A stretch of DNA of 64,000 nucleotides from Flammeovirga sp. OC4 (GTDB lineage: Bacteria > Bacteroidota > Bacteroidia > Cytophagales > Flammeovirgaceae). Every line of letters starts with the position of its first letter. Positions within the stretch are counted from its first letter, which is position 1. Positions 1 to 6,930 of the stretch are shown one piece after another. Position numbers and translations under genes: made by a program. Under the pieces are notes generated by a model that worked only from the letters and a program-made list of their open reading frames with translations, had not been told where the DNA came from and did not search any database. The stretch spans positions 1-64,000 of the forward strand of contig NZ_JTAM01000007.1 in the NCBI RefSeq assembly GCF_000812565.1. Reading direction: 5' to 3'.

Positions 1-1007
1 ATCCAGTTCCATTCTACCTTTTGAGGTGGTTTCTGGCCGATAGACTTTCTGATTTTCTCTATTTTGACTTTTTTGATGGCTCCGTTGTAAAACCCAAAAT
101 GCCTGATCCTTCTAAAGCCCTTTGGAAGCAGATGCATAGCATATTTTTTGATAAAATCCACATTTGATAGCGTCATCTCTTTTTTCTTTGCACCGGTTCT
201 GTAATCCTTGTAAGAGAAGGTAACTTTTCCTTTAGAGTAGTCTAATAAACGGTGGTTTGAGATGGCGGTTTTGTGGGTGTATCTGCCAAGATATTCAATG
301 ATCTGTTTTGCACCTCCAAAAGGTCTTTTGGCATAGACCACCCATTCTTTTTCAAAACAACTTTTCGCAGTGTTTTGGTCTAAATATGTTTTTGATATAT
401 CATTCTTTCTTATTTGATCTACAAGTTTTGCTCTGAACATTTTTGCTAATGCTTTTGCCGGGAAAAGGTACTTCCCTGTTTTGTCACTGCCCACCCAATG
501 CTTGCCATTACAAAGTACACCTCCCGGAATAATGCAATGCAGGTGAGGATGCAGACTCAAATTTTGCCCCCAAGTATGAAGTACTGCGATCATTCCCATT
601 TCCCCCTTTAGACTTTTGCTTCCGAATGTTCTGATGGTTTCCCAGACGGTTTTGAAAAGCAGATTATACATCAAATCAGGCTTATGCAGAAAGAGATCAT
701 TCAATTCATGAGGTACCGTAAATACAGTATGAAAATAAGGCACATTCAGCACTTCCTCCTCCCGTCTCGCAATCCATTTCTCCCTGTAGGTTGCCTGACA
801 TTTCGGGCAGTTTCTATTTCTGCAACTGTTGTATGAAACTCTCACTTCATTGCACTTTTTACAGTAGTCGATATGCCTCCCGAGTTTAGCCGTCCGGCAT
901 ATTGTCATTGCATGCAGATCGTATTTCTGCCTGCTGAGAAAATGAGTAGAAGCTCTCCAAAACTGTTGCTGATTGAGAATGTGACTGATCTCAATTTTTG
1001 GCTTCAT
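1..1007 (-). CDS. IS91-family HUH transposase, cut by the window start
   Basis: Rolling-circle (HUH, two-tyrosine) transposase. Read from the ATG at 1007 it stays open to base 1, so about 335 residues are visible and the C-terminus is outside. The N-terminal zinc-binding domain shows Cys49, Cys52, Cys62, Cys67 and Cys70. The HUH motif HPHLH is at about 153-157, and the tyrosine segment (YLGRYTHKTAIS) starts at about 239. The gene begins inside the 3' end of the recombinase gene, overlapping 17 bases in another frame, so the two are probably co-translated. The nearly identical second copy at 2842-3615 shows what the missing C-terminus looks like. Family assignment is firm; activity is unknown. 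Confidence 0.9.
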   Translation of the reverse strand, partial: MKPKIEISHILNQQQFWRASTHFLSRQKYDLHAMTICRTAKLGRHIDYCKKCNEVRVSYNSCRNRNCPKCQATYREKWIARREEEVLNVPYFHTVFTVPHELNDLFLHKPDLMYNLLFKTVWETIRTFGSKSLKGEMGMIAVLHTWGQNLSLHPHLHCIIPGGVLCNGKHWVGSDKTGKYLFPAKALAKMFRAKLVDQIRKNDISKTYLDQNTAKSCFEKEWVVYAKRPFGGAKQIIEYLGRYTHKTAISNHRLLDYSKGKVTFSYKDYRTGAKKKEMTLSNVDFIKKYAMHLLPKGFRRIRHFGFYNGAIKKVKIEKIRKSIGQKPPQKVEWNW

Positions 1008-1824
1008 AGATCTTGTCGAAAGGCGAGAAGGAATTGGATTTTTTGACGGTTGTAAGATTGATATACTCCAAGGTGGTTTGAAGCGATTCATGCCCAAGCA
1101 GTTCCTTTAATGTAAAAGGATCCATTCCCATTTCGACGCAGTGCGTGGCATATGTGTGCCTTAAGGTGTGTGTTGTGACTTTTTTGTTAATCTTTGCCGC
1201 CTTCACTGTCTGCTTAAGCATTCTTCCAATTGAGGTTGTCGCAATATGTTTTTGAGATCCGTATCCTTGGAAAAGCCATATATTTGGATTTTCAGTTTCA
1301 AGATATTTCTTGATGCCCACTTTCATATTTTCAGCAAGAGGCACCACTCTGTTTTTGGCATATTTGGTATCTCTGACATAGATCGTCATTCTTTGCAAAT
1401 CGATGTCAGCGACCTTCAGTTGAGCGACCTCTCTAATTCTTAGTCCCGCCGAGTAAATCAGAGCAAACATCACCCTGTATTTCAGTAAGTCAGGTATTTT
1501 AAAGAGGATTTTACATTCCTCGACTGACAAGATATCAGGAATCACTTTTTTCTTTCTTAATACAGGAAGCTTGATGTTTTTCTCTTCTCTTCCAGAGTAT
1601 TTAAAAATGTATCTCAGTGCATAGACATAGTGCTTGAAAGCCGTATAAGAAGTTTGCTTTTTTTCTTTGAGCTGTAGTAGATAATCATTAATTTCATCAT
1701 CGGAAAGTTCAAGAGGAGTCTTGTTGAAATGCAAAGCAATTTTAGCAATAGACTTGATATAATTATCAAAAGTAGACTTCGACTTTCCACTTAGAGACAT
1801 ATTACGATATACTTCGTTGTACAT
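991..1824 (-). CDS. Tyrosine recombinase (XerC/D-like integrase) paired with IS91 transposase
   Basis: Full-length 277-residue site-specific recombinase. The N-terminal SAM-like core-binding domain covers about residues 1-90 and the catalytic domain about 100-265. Catalytic residues are visible: Arg129 (AGLRIREV), a beta-sheet lysine near 154-157, His219/Arg222 (HTLRH), His245 (LLGHE) and Tyr254. I do not see the extra segment typical of integron IntI. It lies upstream of, and overlaps, the transposase gene. Its 5' side faces a variable-stem hairpin and cargo unit. Pairing of recombinases with IS91-like transposases is known in several phyla. A role in exchanging the adjacent cargo units is inference. 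Confidence 0.92.
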   Translation of the reverse strand: MYNEVYRNMSLSGKSKSTFDNYIKSIAKIALHFNKTPLELSDDEINDYLLQLKEKKQTSYTAFKHYVYALRYIFKYSGREEKNIKLPVLRKKKVIPDILSVEECKILFKIPDLLKYRVMFALIYSAGLRIREVAQLKVADIDLQRMTIYVRDTKYAKNRVVPLAENMKVGIKKYLETENPNIWLFQGYGSQKHIATTSIGRMLKQTVKAAKINKKVTTHTLRHTYATHCVEMGMDPFTLKELLGHESLQTTLEYINLTTVKKSNSFSPFDKIYEAKN

Positions 1825-1971
1825 CTCTTTAAAACCAGGAACATTAAATGCTCTGTCTAGTATAGTACCAATTTTTTTTTCATCTTACGAAATTGAAGTG
1901 GTATTGAATTTATTAAGATGTAAAGTTAAGAAATTGAAGGCTTTAGCTAGCGGAGCTTTTGTTCAACACCA

Positions 1972-2018
1972 GCTAAAACAGCAAGTCTCGGTCGACGCGA
2001 CCTCGCTCGCTGTTTAGC
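1972..2018. repeat. Variable-stem hairpin 1, attC-like
   Basis: An inverted repeat pairs GCTAAAACAGC (1972-1982) with GCTGTTTAGC (2009-2018). Inside it, GGTC and GACC flank the loop GACGC (1994-1998). The homologous position by the second element copy (3960-4003) has the same nested fold and the same GACGC loop but different stem bases. Preserved structure with changed sequence is characteristic of integron attC sites. No experimental support. Confidence 0.7.
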
Positions 2019-2024
2019 ATTTAC

Positions 2025-2554
2025 GTTGGGTACAATTGGACTCAATTTACGAGAACTTATAAACCTTTTACAATAAATGAACTTAGAAAAAGAACTATTG
2101 GATTTTTTAAAATTAGGTCAAAAATTAGAATATGATATATCTAAAGTTGAACCTGGATTTGTTGGTTTACATAAACATGAAAATCTGAAGGAAAGTCATA
2201 TATATTTAGAAGGACCAGAAGAAACACAATCTTATTATGAGATACCTGCTGTTAGTTTAACTGGAGAAAATGAATATTATGATCCTGAATTTATTTTACT
2301 TTGGTTACCAAATGAACAAAAATATGGTACGTGGGATAGCGATCATTGGGATTTATTTATCTTTGATAATTGTGAATGGAATGATATAAAGAAGTCTCCT
2401 GATCAATATATCAATTATCAATGGGAACCCAATGATTTAAAAATCATGGAATTTGACCCTAGTCTTAAATATAAGTTGAAGCAAGGTATGCCTTATTAAA
2501 AATGTGTATCTAACTTATAGATTTAAAGGGGAATACAAAATCAAAAGTACCCAA
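2025..2554. mobile_element. Cargo unit 1 bounded by inverted arms
   Basis: The left arm GTTGGGTAC (2025-2033) is the inverse of the right arm GTACCCAA (2547-2554), enclosing one gene. The arm sequence is specific to this unit; the next unit uses GTTGCCACCC/GGGTGGCAA. The outer flanks are alike in both units: a hairpin then ACGTTG or CACGTTG on the left, and CAATAATTAGGGC on the right. GTTGGGT fits the integron core-site consensus GTTRRRY. If the unit circularised, the two arms would meet as R'' and R' of an attC-like site. Confidence 0.6.
2077..2499 (+). CDS. Hypothetical 140-residue acidic protein, cargo gene 1
   Basis: No family recognised. The protein is small, acidic and rich in aromatic residues, with no signal peptide or membrane segment. 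The centre carries clusters such as LLWLPNEQKYGTW and DHWDLFIFDNCEW, and the C-terminal half is tryptophan- and proline-rich. The size and composition recall bacterial immunity proteins, but this is only an impression. It is the only gene in cargo unit 1 and is AT-rich. The ATG at 2077 lies about 44 bases after the left arm and its stop about 48 bases before the right arm, so the gene nearly fills the unit, as in integron cassettes. Confidence 0.75.
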   Translation: MNLEKELLDFLKLGQKLEYDISKVEPGFVGLHKHENLKESHIYLEGPEETQSYYEIPAVSLTGENEYYDPEFILLWLPNEQKYGTWDSDHWDLFIFDNCEWNDIKKSPDQYINYQWEPNDLKIMEFDPSLKYKLKQGMPY

Positions 2555-2559
2555 TAATT

Positions 2560-2598
2560 AGGGCTTAGTTTGGTCTTCAGACCCAAAAATTAAGCCCT
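2560..2598. repeat. Conserved element-end hairpin, copy 2
   Basis: AGGGCTTA and TAAGCCCT pair around an inner GGTC/GACC stem with loop TTCA. The same hairpin occurs at 4850-4888 beside the third element remnant. It sits just outside the cargo arm and downstream of the transposase gene, where IS91-type elements carry their replication origin end, so it may be the oriIS-like end. The 2599-2841 stretch between it and the transposase stop holds the rest of the element's end and no other gene. Confidence 0.65.
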
Positions 2599-2841
2599 GG
2601 TTGAACAAAGGCGGTGTAGTTCTCTTGCATTTAGTTGTATGGAAATTAGGAAGGACTTTTCGATTACTCGGGAGGTCTTTTTTTGTAGAGAACTTTTTTA
2701 TAGATCACTTTCCCTCTCATTTTTTCACCTTAAAAGCCCTAAATAAAGTATTCATTAGGACTGAATCGCCTGCTTTTGGAAAGTTTAGGGTGTAACCTAT
2801 CAGGCTTATTTTCATAAGCAAAAAAATGAGAGGGTCAGTTT

Positions 2842-3615
2842 CTAATTAAGGTTGCGTTCTACTTCTGTTTCCTTATTTGGTGGAGCTCTTTGAGAAGCGA
2901 ACCGTGGCATAATAACCATCGACCTTTCTCCACAGCAGGGGCAGACTAATGGATCATACCCCAGTTTTTCTCTTGAAAGTTTGATCCAGTTCCATTCTAC
3001 CTTTTGAGGTGGTTTCTGGCCGATAGACTTTCTGATTTTCTCTATTTTGACTTTTTTGATGGCTCCGTTGTAAAACCCAAAATGCCTGATCCTTCTAAAG
3101 CCCTTTGGAAGCAGATGCATAGCATATCTTTTGATAAAATCCACATCCGATAGCTTCATCTCTTTTTTCTGTGCACCGGTTCTGTAATCCTTGTAAGAAA
3201 AGGTGACTTTTCCTTTAGAGTAGTCTAATAAACGGTGGTTTGAGATGGCGGTTTTGTGAGTGTATCTACCAAGATATTCGATGATCTGCCTTGCACCTCC
3301 AAAAGGTCTTTTGGCATAGACCACCCATTCCTTTTCAAAACAACTTTTCGCAGTGTTTTTTTGGTCTAAATACGTTTTTGATATACCATTCTTTCTTATC
3401 TGATCTACAAGTTTTGCTCTGAACATTTTTGCTAATGCCTTTGTCGGGAAAAGGTACTTTCCTGTTTTGTCACTGCCCACCCAATGCTTGCCATTACAAA
3501 GTGCACCTCCCGGAATAATGCAATGCAGGTGAGGATGCAGACTCAAATTTTGTCCCCAAGTATGATCGACCTCTCTAACTCTTAATCCTGCTGAGTAAAT
3601 CAGCACAAACATCAC
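2842..3615 (-). pseudogene. Recombinase-transposase fusion remnant
   Basis: An open 257-residue frame made by deletion. Its first about 17 residues (MMFVLIYSAGLRVREV) come from the middle of the tyrosine recombinase, and the rest is the IS91 transposase from just before the HPHLH motif to the C-terminus. The Tyr segment and the C-terminal CPCCG zinc-ribbon-like motif are intact. The zinc-binding N-terminus is lost. It supplies the transposase C-terminal sequence missing from the copy at the window start. Compared with that copy it carries a 3-base in-frame insertion near 3357. Almost certainly non-functional. Confidence 0.85.
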
Positions 3616-3623
3616 CCTGTACT

Positions 3624-3854
3624 TCAGTAAGTCAGGTGTTTTAAAAATGGCTTTACATTTCTCGACTGATAAAATATCAGGAGTGGCTCTTTTTCTTTGA
3701 GCTGAAGTAGATAATCATTAATTTCATCATCGGAAAGTTCAAGAAGAGTCTTGTTAAAATGCAAAGCAATTTTAGCAATAGACTTGATGTAGTTATCAAA
3801 AGTAGACTTTGACTTTCCACTTAAAGACATGTTACGATATACCTCATTGTACAT
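3624..3854 (-). pseudogene. Tyrosine recombinase N-terminal remnant
   Basis: The first 55 residues match the intact recombinase almost exactly (MYNEVYRNMSLSGKSKSTFD onward). After LQLKEK the frame shifts because an internal segment is deleted, giving a short nonsense tail and a stop. The deletion endpoints in the intact copy lie at two similar CTTTTT-TCTTT tracts, which suggests slippage or short-repeat recombination. No catalytic residues remain. Confidence 0.85.
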
Positions 3855-3959
3855 CTCTTTGAAACTAGGAACATTAAATGCTCTGTCTAGTATAGTACTA
3901 ATTTTATTTCGTCTTGCGAAATTAAAGGATTTAGCTAGCGGAACTTTTGTTCAATATCA

Positions 3960-4003
3960 ACTAAACTCCAATCACGGTTGACGCAACCGCTCTCGAGTTT
4001 AGT
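3960..4003. repeat. Variable-stem hairpin 2, attC-like
   Basis: ACTAAACTC (3960-3968) pairs with GAGTTTAGT (3995-4003). An inner stem CGGTT/AACCG (3975-3979/3985-3989) flanks the loop GACGC. Compared with hairpin 1, both stems have changed on both sides so pairing is kept, while the loop is identical. That covariation argues for a folded single-stranded substrate. Confidence 0.7.
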
Positions 4004-4009
4004 AATCAC

Positions 4010-4844
4010 GTTGCCACCCATTAAGAAACAGAATTGTATAAAATGAAAAGAATAATCTTGTTGATATTAATTTTTACTCCATCTCTATCATTCGGACAAA
4101 TAGAAAATCGATGGCAACCTGATAGTGTTTACTCAAATCGACAAGTAAAGAAAGTATTCGTCTATTTAAATTCACCAAAAGATTTATCTGAAATCGTAGA
4201 ATTTGATACTACAGGGAAGAGGATTCGCTCTACAAAATTCAGTGCATCCTATAACAAAAAGACCAGAAAATTGAAAGGGATTGATAAAGTAAGTTTCTAT
4301 GAGTATGATTCAAAAAACCATTTGATTCGAATAATTGATTCATTAAAAACAGATTCTACTATTTTCAAATATGGAAATGATAATAAGTTAATCTCATCTC
4401 AAAAGAGATTAGGAAATTTTGTTTATGAGACTATGTACAAACATAATCCTTTAGTGGAAACTACAATCCGAAGAAAGGATTCAGTAATAGTATATAATAA
4501 AACGAAGGAGTATGATAAGGATTTTTATGTCAGTAGGTTTTATGGCTTTTATTTAGAACCGAAGCTAAAGAATATTACAGATACTATAGAAGGAGTTCCA
4601 AACACAACTGCTTATAAAGACTATGATGATTTAGAAAAATTCAAGGACAATAAGATTATTAAAAACAGTTTTGATTCGAACTCTCAACTTATAAAATCAG
4701 AAATCAAATCTATATTTTTGAATGATAGAATCAATGAGTATGAACTAAATTACTCATATTATAAGAACGGATTATTAAAAAGTATAAGAGGATATATACC
4801 TAGATACTTTAAATACGAATTTTGGGATTAAAAACGGGTGGCAA
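4010..4844. mobile_element. Cargo unit 2 bounded by inverted arms
   Basis: The left arm GTTGCCACCC (4010-4019) is the inverse of the right arm GGGTGGCAA (4836-4844), enclosing one gene. The arms differ from those of unit 1, but the outer context is the same: CACGTTG on the left and CAATAATTAGGGC on the right. Unlike unit 1, this left arm does not fit the strict GTTRRRY integron core consensus. Confidence 0.6.
4043..4831 (+). CDS. Secreted hypothetical protein, cargo gene 2
   Basis: About 262 residues with a clear signal peptide (MKRIILLILIFTPSLSFGQ), so exported. The ATG at 4043 is preferred to an in-frame TTG nine bases upstream because it gives the normal signal-peptide start. The body is rich in Tyr, Asn and Lys, with repeated short beta-type phrases such as YEYDSKNHLIRI and FKYGNDNKLISS, reminiscent of YD/RHS-like repeats found in Bacteroidota surface proteins. 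No catalytic motif is visible. It is the only gene in cargo unit 2 and its stop lies 5 bases before the right arm. Confidence 0.75.
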   Translation: MKRIILLILIFTPSLSFGQIENRWQPDSVYSNRQVKKVFVYLNSPKDLSEIVEFDTTGKRIRSTKFSASYNKKTRKLKGIDKVSFYEYDSKNHLIRIIDSLKTDSTIFKYGNDNKLISSQKRLGNFVYETMYKHNPLVETTIRRKDSVIVYNKTKEYDKDFYVSRFYGFYLEPKLKNITDTIEGVPNTTAYKDYDDLEKFKDNKIIKNSFDSNSQLIKSEIKSIFLNDRINEYELNYSYYKNGLLKSIRGYIPRYFKYEFWD

Positions 4845-4849
4845 TAATT

Positions 4850-5045
4850 AGGGCTTAGTTTGGTCTTCAGACCCAAAAATTAAGCCCTAGTTGAACAAAG
4901 TAGGTGAATTTTTCATGCACTCAACTATATGAAATTAGGAAGGACTTTTCGATTATTCGGGAAGTCTTTTTCTTTGAGCCTTTTGTGAGGGAAAACGTGG
5001 CATAATGATCATTGACGTTTCTCCGTAGCAGGAGCAAATCAATGG
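4850..5045 (-). mobile_element. Third remnant of the IS91/recombinase element
   Basis: Contains the conserved hairpin (4850-4888), the following segment shared with the second copy (including the tract aaattaggaaggacttttcg), and a decayed piece of the transposase C-terminus. On the minus strand 4979-5045 still reads roughly PLICSCYGETSMIIMPRF, compared with PLVCPCCGERSMVIMPRF in copy 2. The rest of the element is missing. From 5046 to 5165 I see no gene or clear repeat. Confidence 0.8.
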
Positions 5046-5165
5046 AAACAATACTGGTAGGTTGATAGAAATGGGTACTGATCGTTTACTGAAATTGATT
5101 ACTTTTATAATTATTAATTTGAGTGAGCGATCAGGCTCTACTTTACATTATTATTGATAGATAAA

Positions 5166-5855
5166 ATGGAAGAGGCAGATAAAAGAAAAATTTTAAATTT
5201 CCTATCAGGTAATGTCTCTGTAAAAGAATTTGAATCTTGGGTATATAATAACTCAGAGCTAGAATCTAGATTAGGCACTGATTGCTTTTTTGACTTAATC
5301 AATGCAGATTTTAATAATAAAGAGAGTGTTTATGCAATTAAATCAGCATTATTGGGGAAATATATTGATTTAGAGGAATTGAAAAACTTCAAGTATCATA
5401 AGATTTTAGAACAAGCAGGCTGGTTCGATGGTAGGAAAATGAAAAAGGCTGTAGAAACAAAAAATTTACAACCTGAATTAAAACATGCTTGGAATATTCT
5501 TTCCGAGTTTGGAGGATTAGAGTTAATCACAACTTATGAATCTGATTACTGGACTCCGAGAAATATCAAATTTCCTGAAACTATTGAACAAATGAATAAT
5601 GGAGCAAGATATGGATTAGAAAAGAAACTAATTTGTTTTGCCAATATTGATGATTACAATTCAGCCTTGTATGTAGATGATGAAAACAATTTTTATCAAT
5701 TAGATGATATTGCAAGCATTAAACTTTATCAATTTAAAGGAAAAGAGTTTTCCAAAATGATACAGAATCTACTCGGATTAGATGAAGAAGGGAAGTTTGA
5801 ACTTATAGGAAACTCAAGTGAAAAAAATGGCGGACAAAGGCCAAAAAAGCGTTAA
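5166..5855 (+). CDS. SUKH-3-like immunity protein
   Basis: About 229 cytoplasmic residues. The N-terminal part (FLSGNVSVKEFESWVYNN) resembles a helical module common at the start of bacterial immunity proteins. The second half has the SUKH-3 pattern: AGWFDGRKM near residue 84, then a helix and EFGGLELIT near 113. SUKH-family proteins neutralise polymorphic or contact-dependent toxins. The ATG at 5166 is preferred to a TTG at 5154. No toxin gene is adjacent, so it is an orphan immunity gene, typical of defence cassettes. Its family call rests on motif recognition only. Confidence 0.65.
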   Translation: MEEADKRKILNFLSGNVSVKEFESWVYNNSELESRLGTDCFFDLINADFNNKESVYAIKSALLGKYIDLEELKNFKYHKILEQAGWFDGRKMKKAVETKNLQPELKHAWNILSEFGGLELITTYESDYWTPRNIKFPETIEQMNNGARYGLEKKLICFANIDDYNSALYVDDENNFYQLDDIASIKLYQFKGKEFSKMIQNLLGLDEEGKFELIGNSSEKNGGQRPKKR

Positions 5856-5908
5856 GATTATTGCATTTAAGCGTGCTCTCCACAAAATGAAAAACTTAAA
5901 ACGATTTG

Positions 5909-5970
5909 CGGCTATTTAGAAGACGGAACGTAAGTTTTTTGAAATGCTTTTTAGCCGAGTCATTGTATGC
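5909..5970. repeat. Possible decayed cassette boundary before the GNAT gene
   Basis: CGGCTA (5909-5914) pairs with TAGCCG (5952-5957), followed by CATTGTATGC (5961-5970). The order matches the two better hairpins, where TTTAGC or TTTAGT is followed a few bases later by CGTTG and a cargo-specific arm. No matching right arm was found after the GNAT gene, so this is tentative. Confidence 0.3.
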
Positions 5971-5990
5971 ATAAAAACGAACAAAAAATA

Positions 5991-6458
5991 ATGACCACAG
6001 AAATACGTAACACTATTCAAAGTGATATTGATGGACTAAAAGAAGTTCTTGACTCTAGTGAACTTTTTCCTTCTGAATATCTAGACGAGATGATCTCTGA
6101 CTATTTTAATAATCCTGATACAGAAGAAATTTGGTTTACAAATATATCTTACGGGAAAATTATTGGATTTGGTTACTGTACTCCAGAAAAGCTGACCCAA
6201 GGAACATATAATTTACTTGCAATTGCAGTCAAAAAAGAGTTTCAAGGAAAAGGAGAAGGTAGGAAAATGATGGACTACATTGAGCATTTACTCTCTGCTA
6301 AAGGGCATAGAATTCTAATTGTAGAAACATCAAGCGACTCTCAATATAAACTCACAAGAAAATTCTATGACCAACTTGGATATAGAAAGGAAGCGACTAT
6401 TCGGGATTTTTGGAAAGAGGGAGAAGATAAAGTCATTTATTGGAAAAAGTTAAGGTAA
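5991..6458 (+). CDS. GNAT-family N-acetyltransferase
   Basis: Transfers an acetyl group from acetyl-CoA to an unknown amine. The start at 5991 (MTTEIRNTIQSD) gives the usual GNAT N-terminus; an upstream ATG at 5967 lies inside the candidate cassette arm and is less likely. The acetyl-CoA binding segment is seen as AIAVKKEFQGKGEGRKMMDY (Q/RxxGxG/A type). Motif B follows as FYDQLGYRKEA. GNAT genes are common integron and island cargo, which fits the neighbourhood. Substrate cannot be predicted. Confidence 0.85.
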   Translation: MTTEIRNTIQSDIDGLKEVLDSSELFPSEYLDEMISDYFNNPDTEEIWFTNISYGKIIGFGYCTPEKLTQGTYNLLAIAVKKEFQGKGEGRKMMDYIEHLLSAKGHRILIVETSSDSQYKLTRKFYDQLGYRKEATIRDFWKEGEDKVIYWKKLR

Positions 6459-6930
6459 AGAATTGTCTACATTAAAACCTATACAAAACACTTGTAGGTA
6501 AATGTATAAGACATAACTTTAACAGCATTACACTTCAACATCTTGATCTAGTTCAACTTCTTTTCTTAGCTTAGCGACATTTTTATAAATGTGATCGTGA
6601 AACTATTATATACACTTCTATTTATTAACTTTTTGGAACAATCACTCCATTTAGATATGCTTGAGTTGTGAGTGAAAAAGATACTATTTTAGCATCAGTA
6701 TTGGAGCTTCTTACAGAAAATGGCGACAAAATTTATGCATCCATGCGTAACATAAAAAAGTACTTCTTTTAGAAGAGAAAGATGAAAGTTGACGATTACT
6801 TAGTTTTAAGTTGATTACAATGGAAGTATTGAAAAACTAACATTAGATTATTTTCTAGTTTGTTGCATCAAAAACTGTAATTTTGAAAATTAAACATCTA
6901 CAATATTTGATGTGATTTAATTACTTTACT
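6459..6930. other. 472-base stretch with only gene remnants
   Basis: No intact gene. On the minus strand around 6531-6600 a short frame reads HDHIYKNVAKLRKEVELDQ before a stop and looks like the tail of a decayed gene. On the plus strand 6668-6772 is another short coding-like remnant, listed separately. The remainder is AT-rich without recognisable repeats. Confidence 0.4.
6668..6772 (+). pseudogene. Short coding-like remnant, possibly transposase N-terminus
   Basis: A 34-residue frame from a GTG reads VSEKDTILASVLELLTENGD and continues to a TAG. It resembles the beginning of some transposases (for example IS256-type), but it is too short to assign. It lies in a decayed gap at the edge of the island. 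Confidence 0.25.

Larger units (their letters stand above)
2560..4008 (-). mobile_element. Second, internally deleted copy of the IS91/recombinase element
   Basis: Nearly identical to the first copy from the conserved hairpin to the variable hairpin, but with two internal deletions. One joins recombinase codons around AGLRVREV directly to transposase codons for TWGQN, removing the catalytic half of the recombinase and the zinc-binding N-terminus of the transposase. The other removes recombinase codons around residues 56-95 at a short CTTTTTTCTTT-like direct repeat. It cannot encode either full enzyme, so if it moves it depends on the first copy. Confidence 0.85.

Noticed and set aside
1246-1443. 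Plus-strand open frame inside the recombinase gene
   Set aside because: It lies wholly opposite the well-supported recombinase gene and has no coding signature of its own.
1817-2017. Plus-strand 66-residue frame upstream of cargo gene 1
   Set aside because: It runs across the recombinase 5' flank and through the hairpin; its C-terminus is encoded by the palindrome. The homologous region near copy 2 is not open in the same way.
2601-2795. 64-residue frame after the conserved hairpin
   Set aside because: It lies in the element's terminal region shared with the third remnant, where the corresponding frame is not kept.
1972-4844. Classical integron with IntI and attC array
   Set aside because: The recombinase lacks a visible IntI-specific insert, the units are separated by whole IS91-like elements, and unit 2 does not fit the GTTRRRY core. 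Only an integron-like organisation is claimed.
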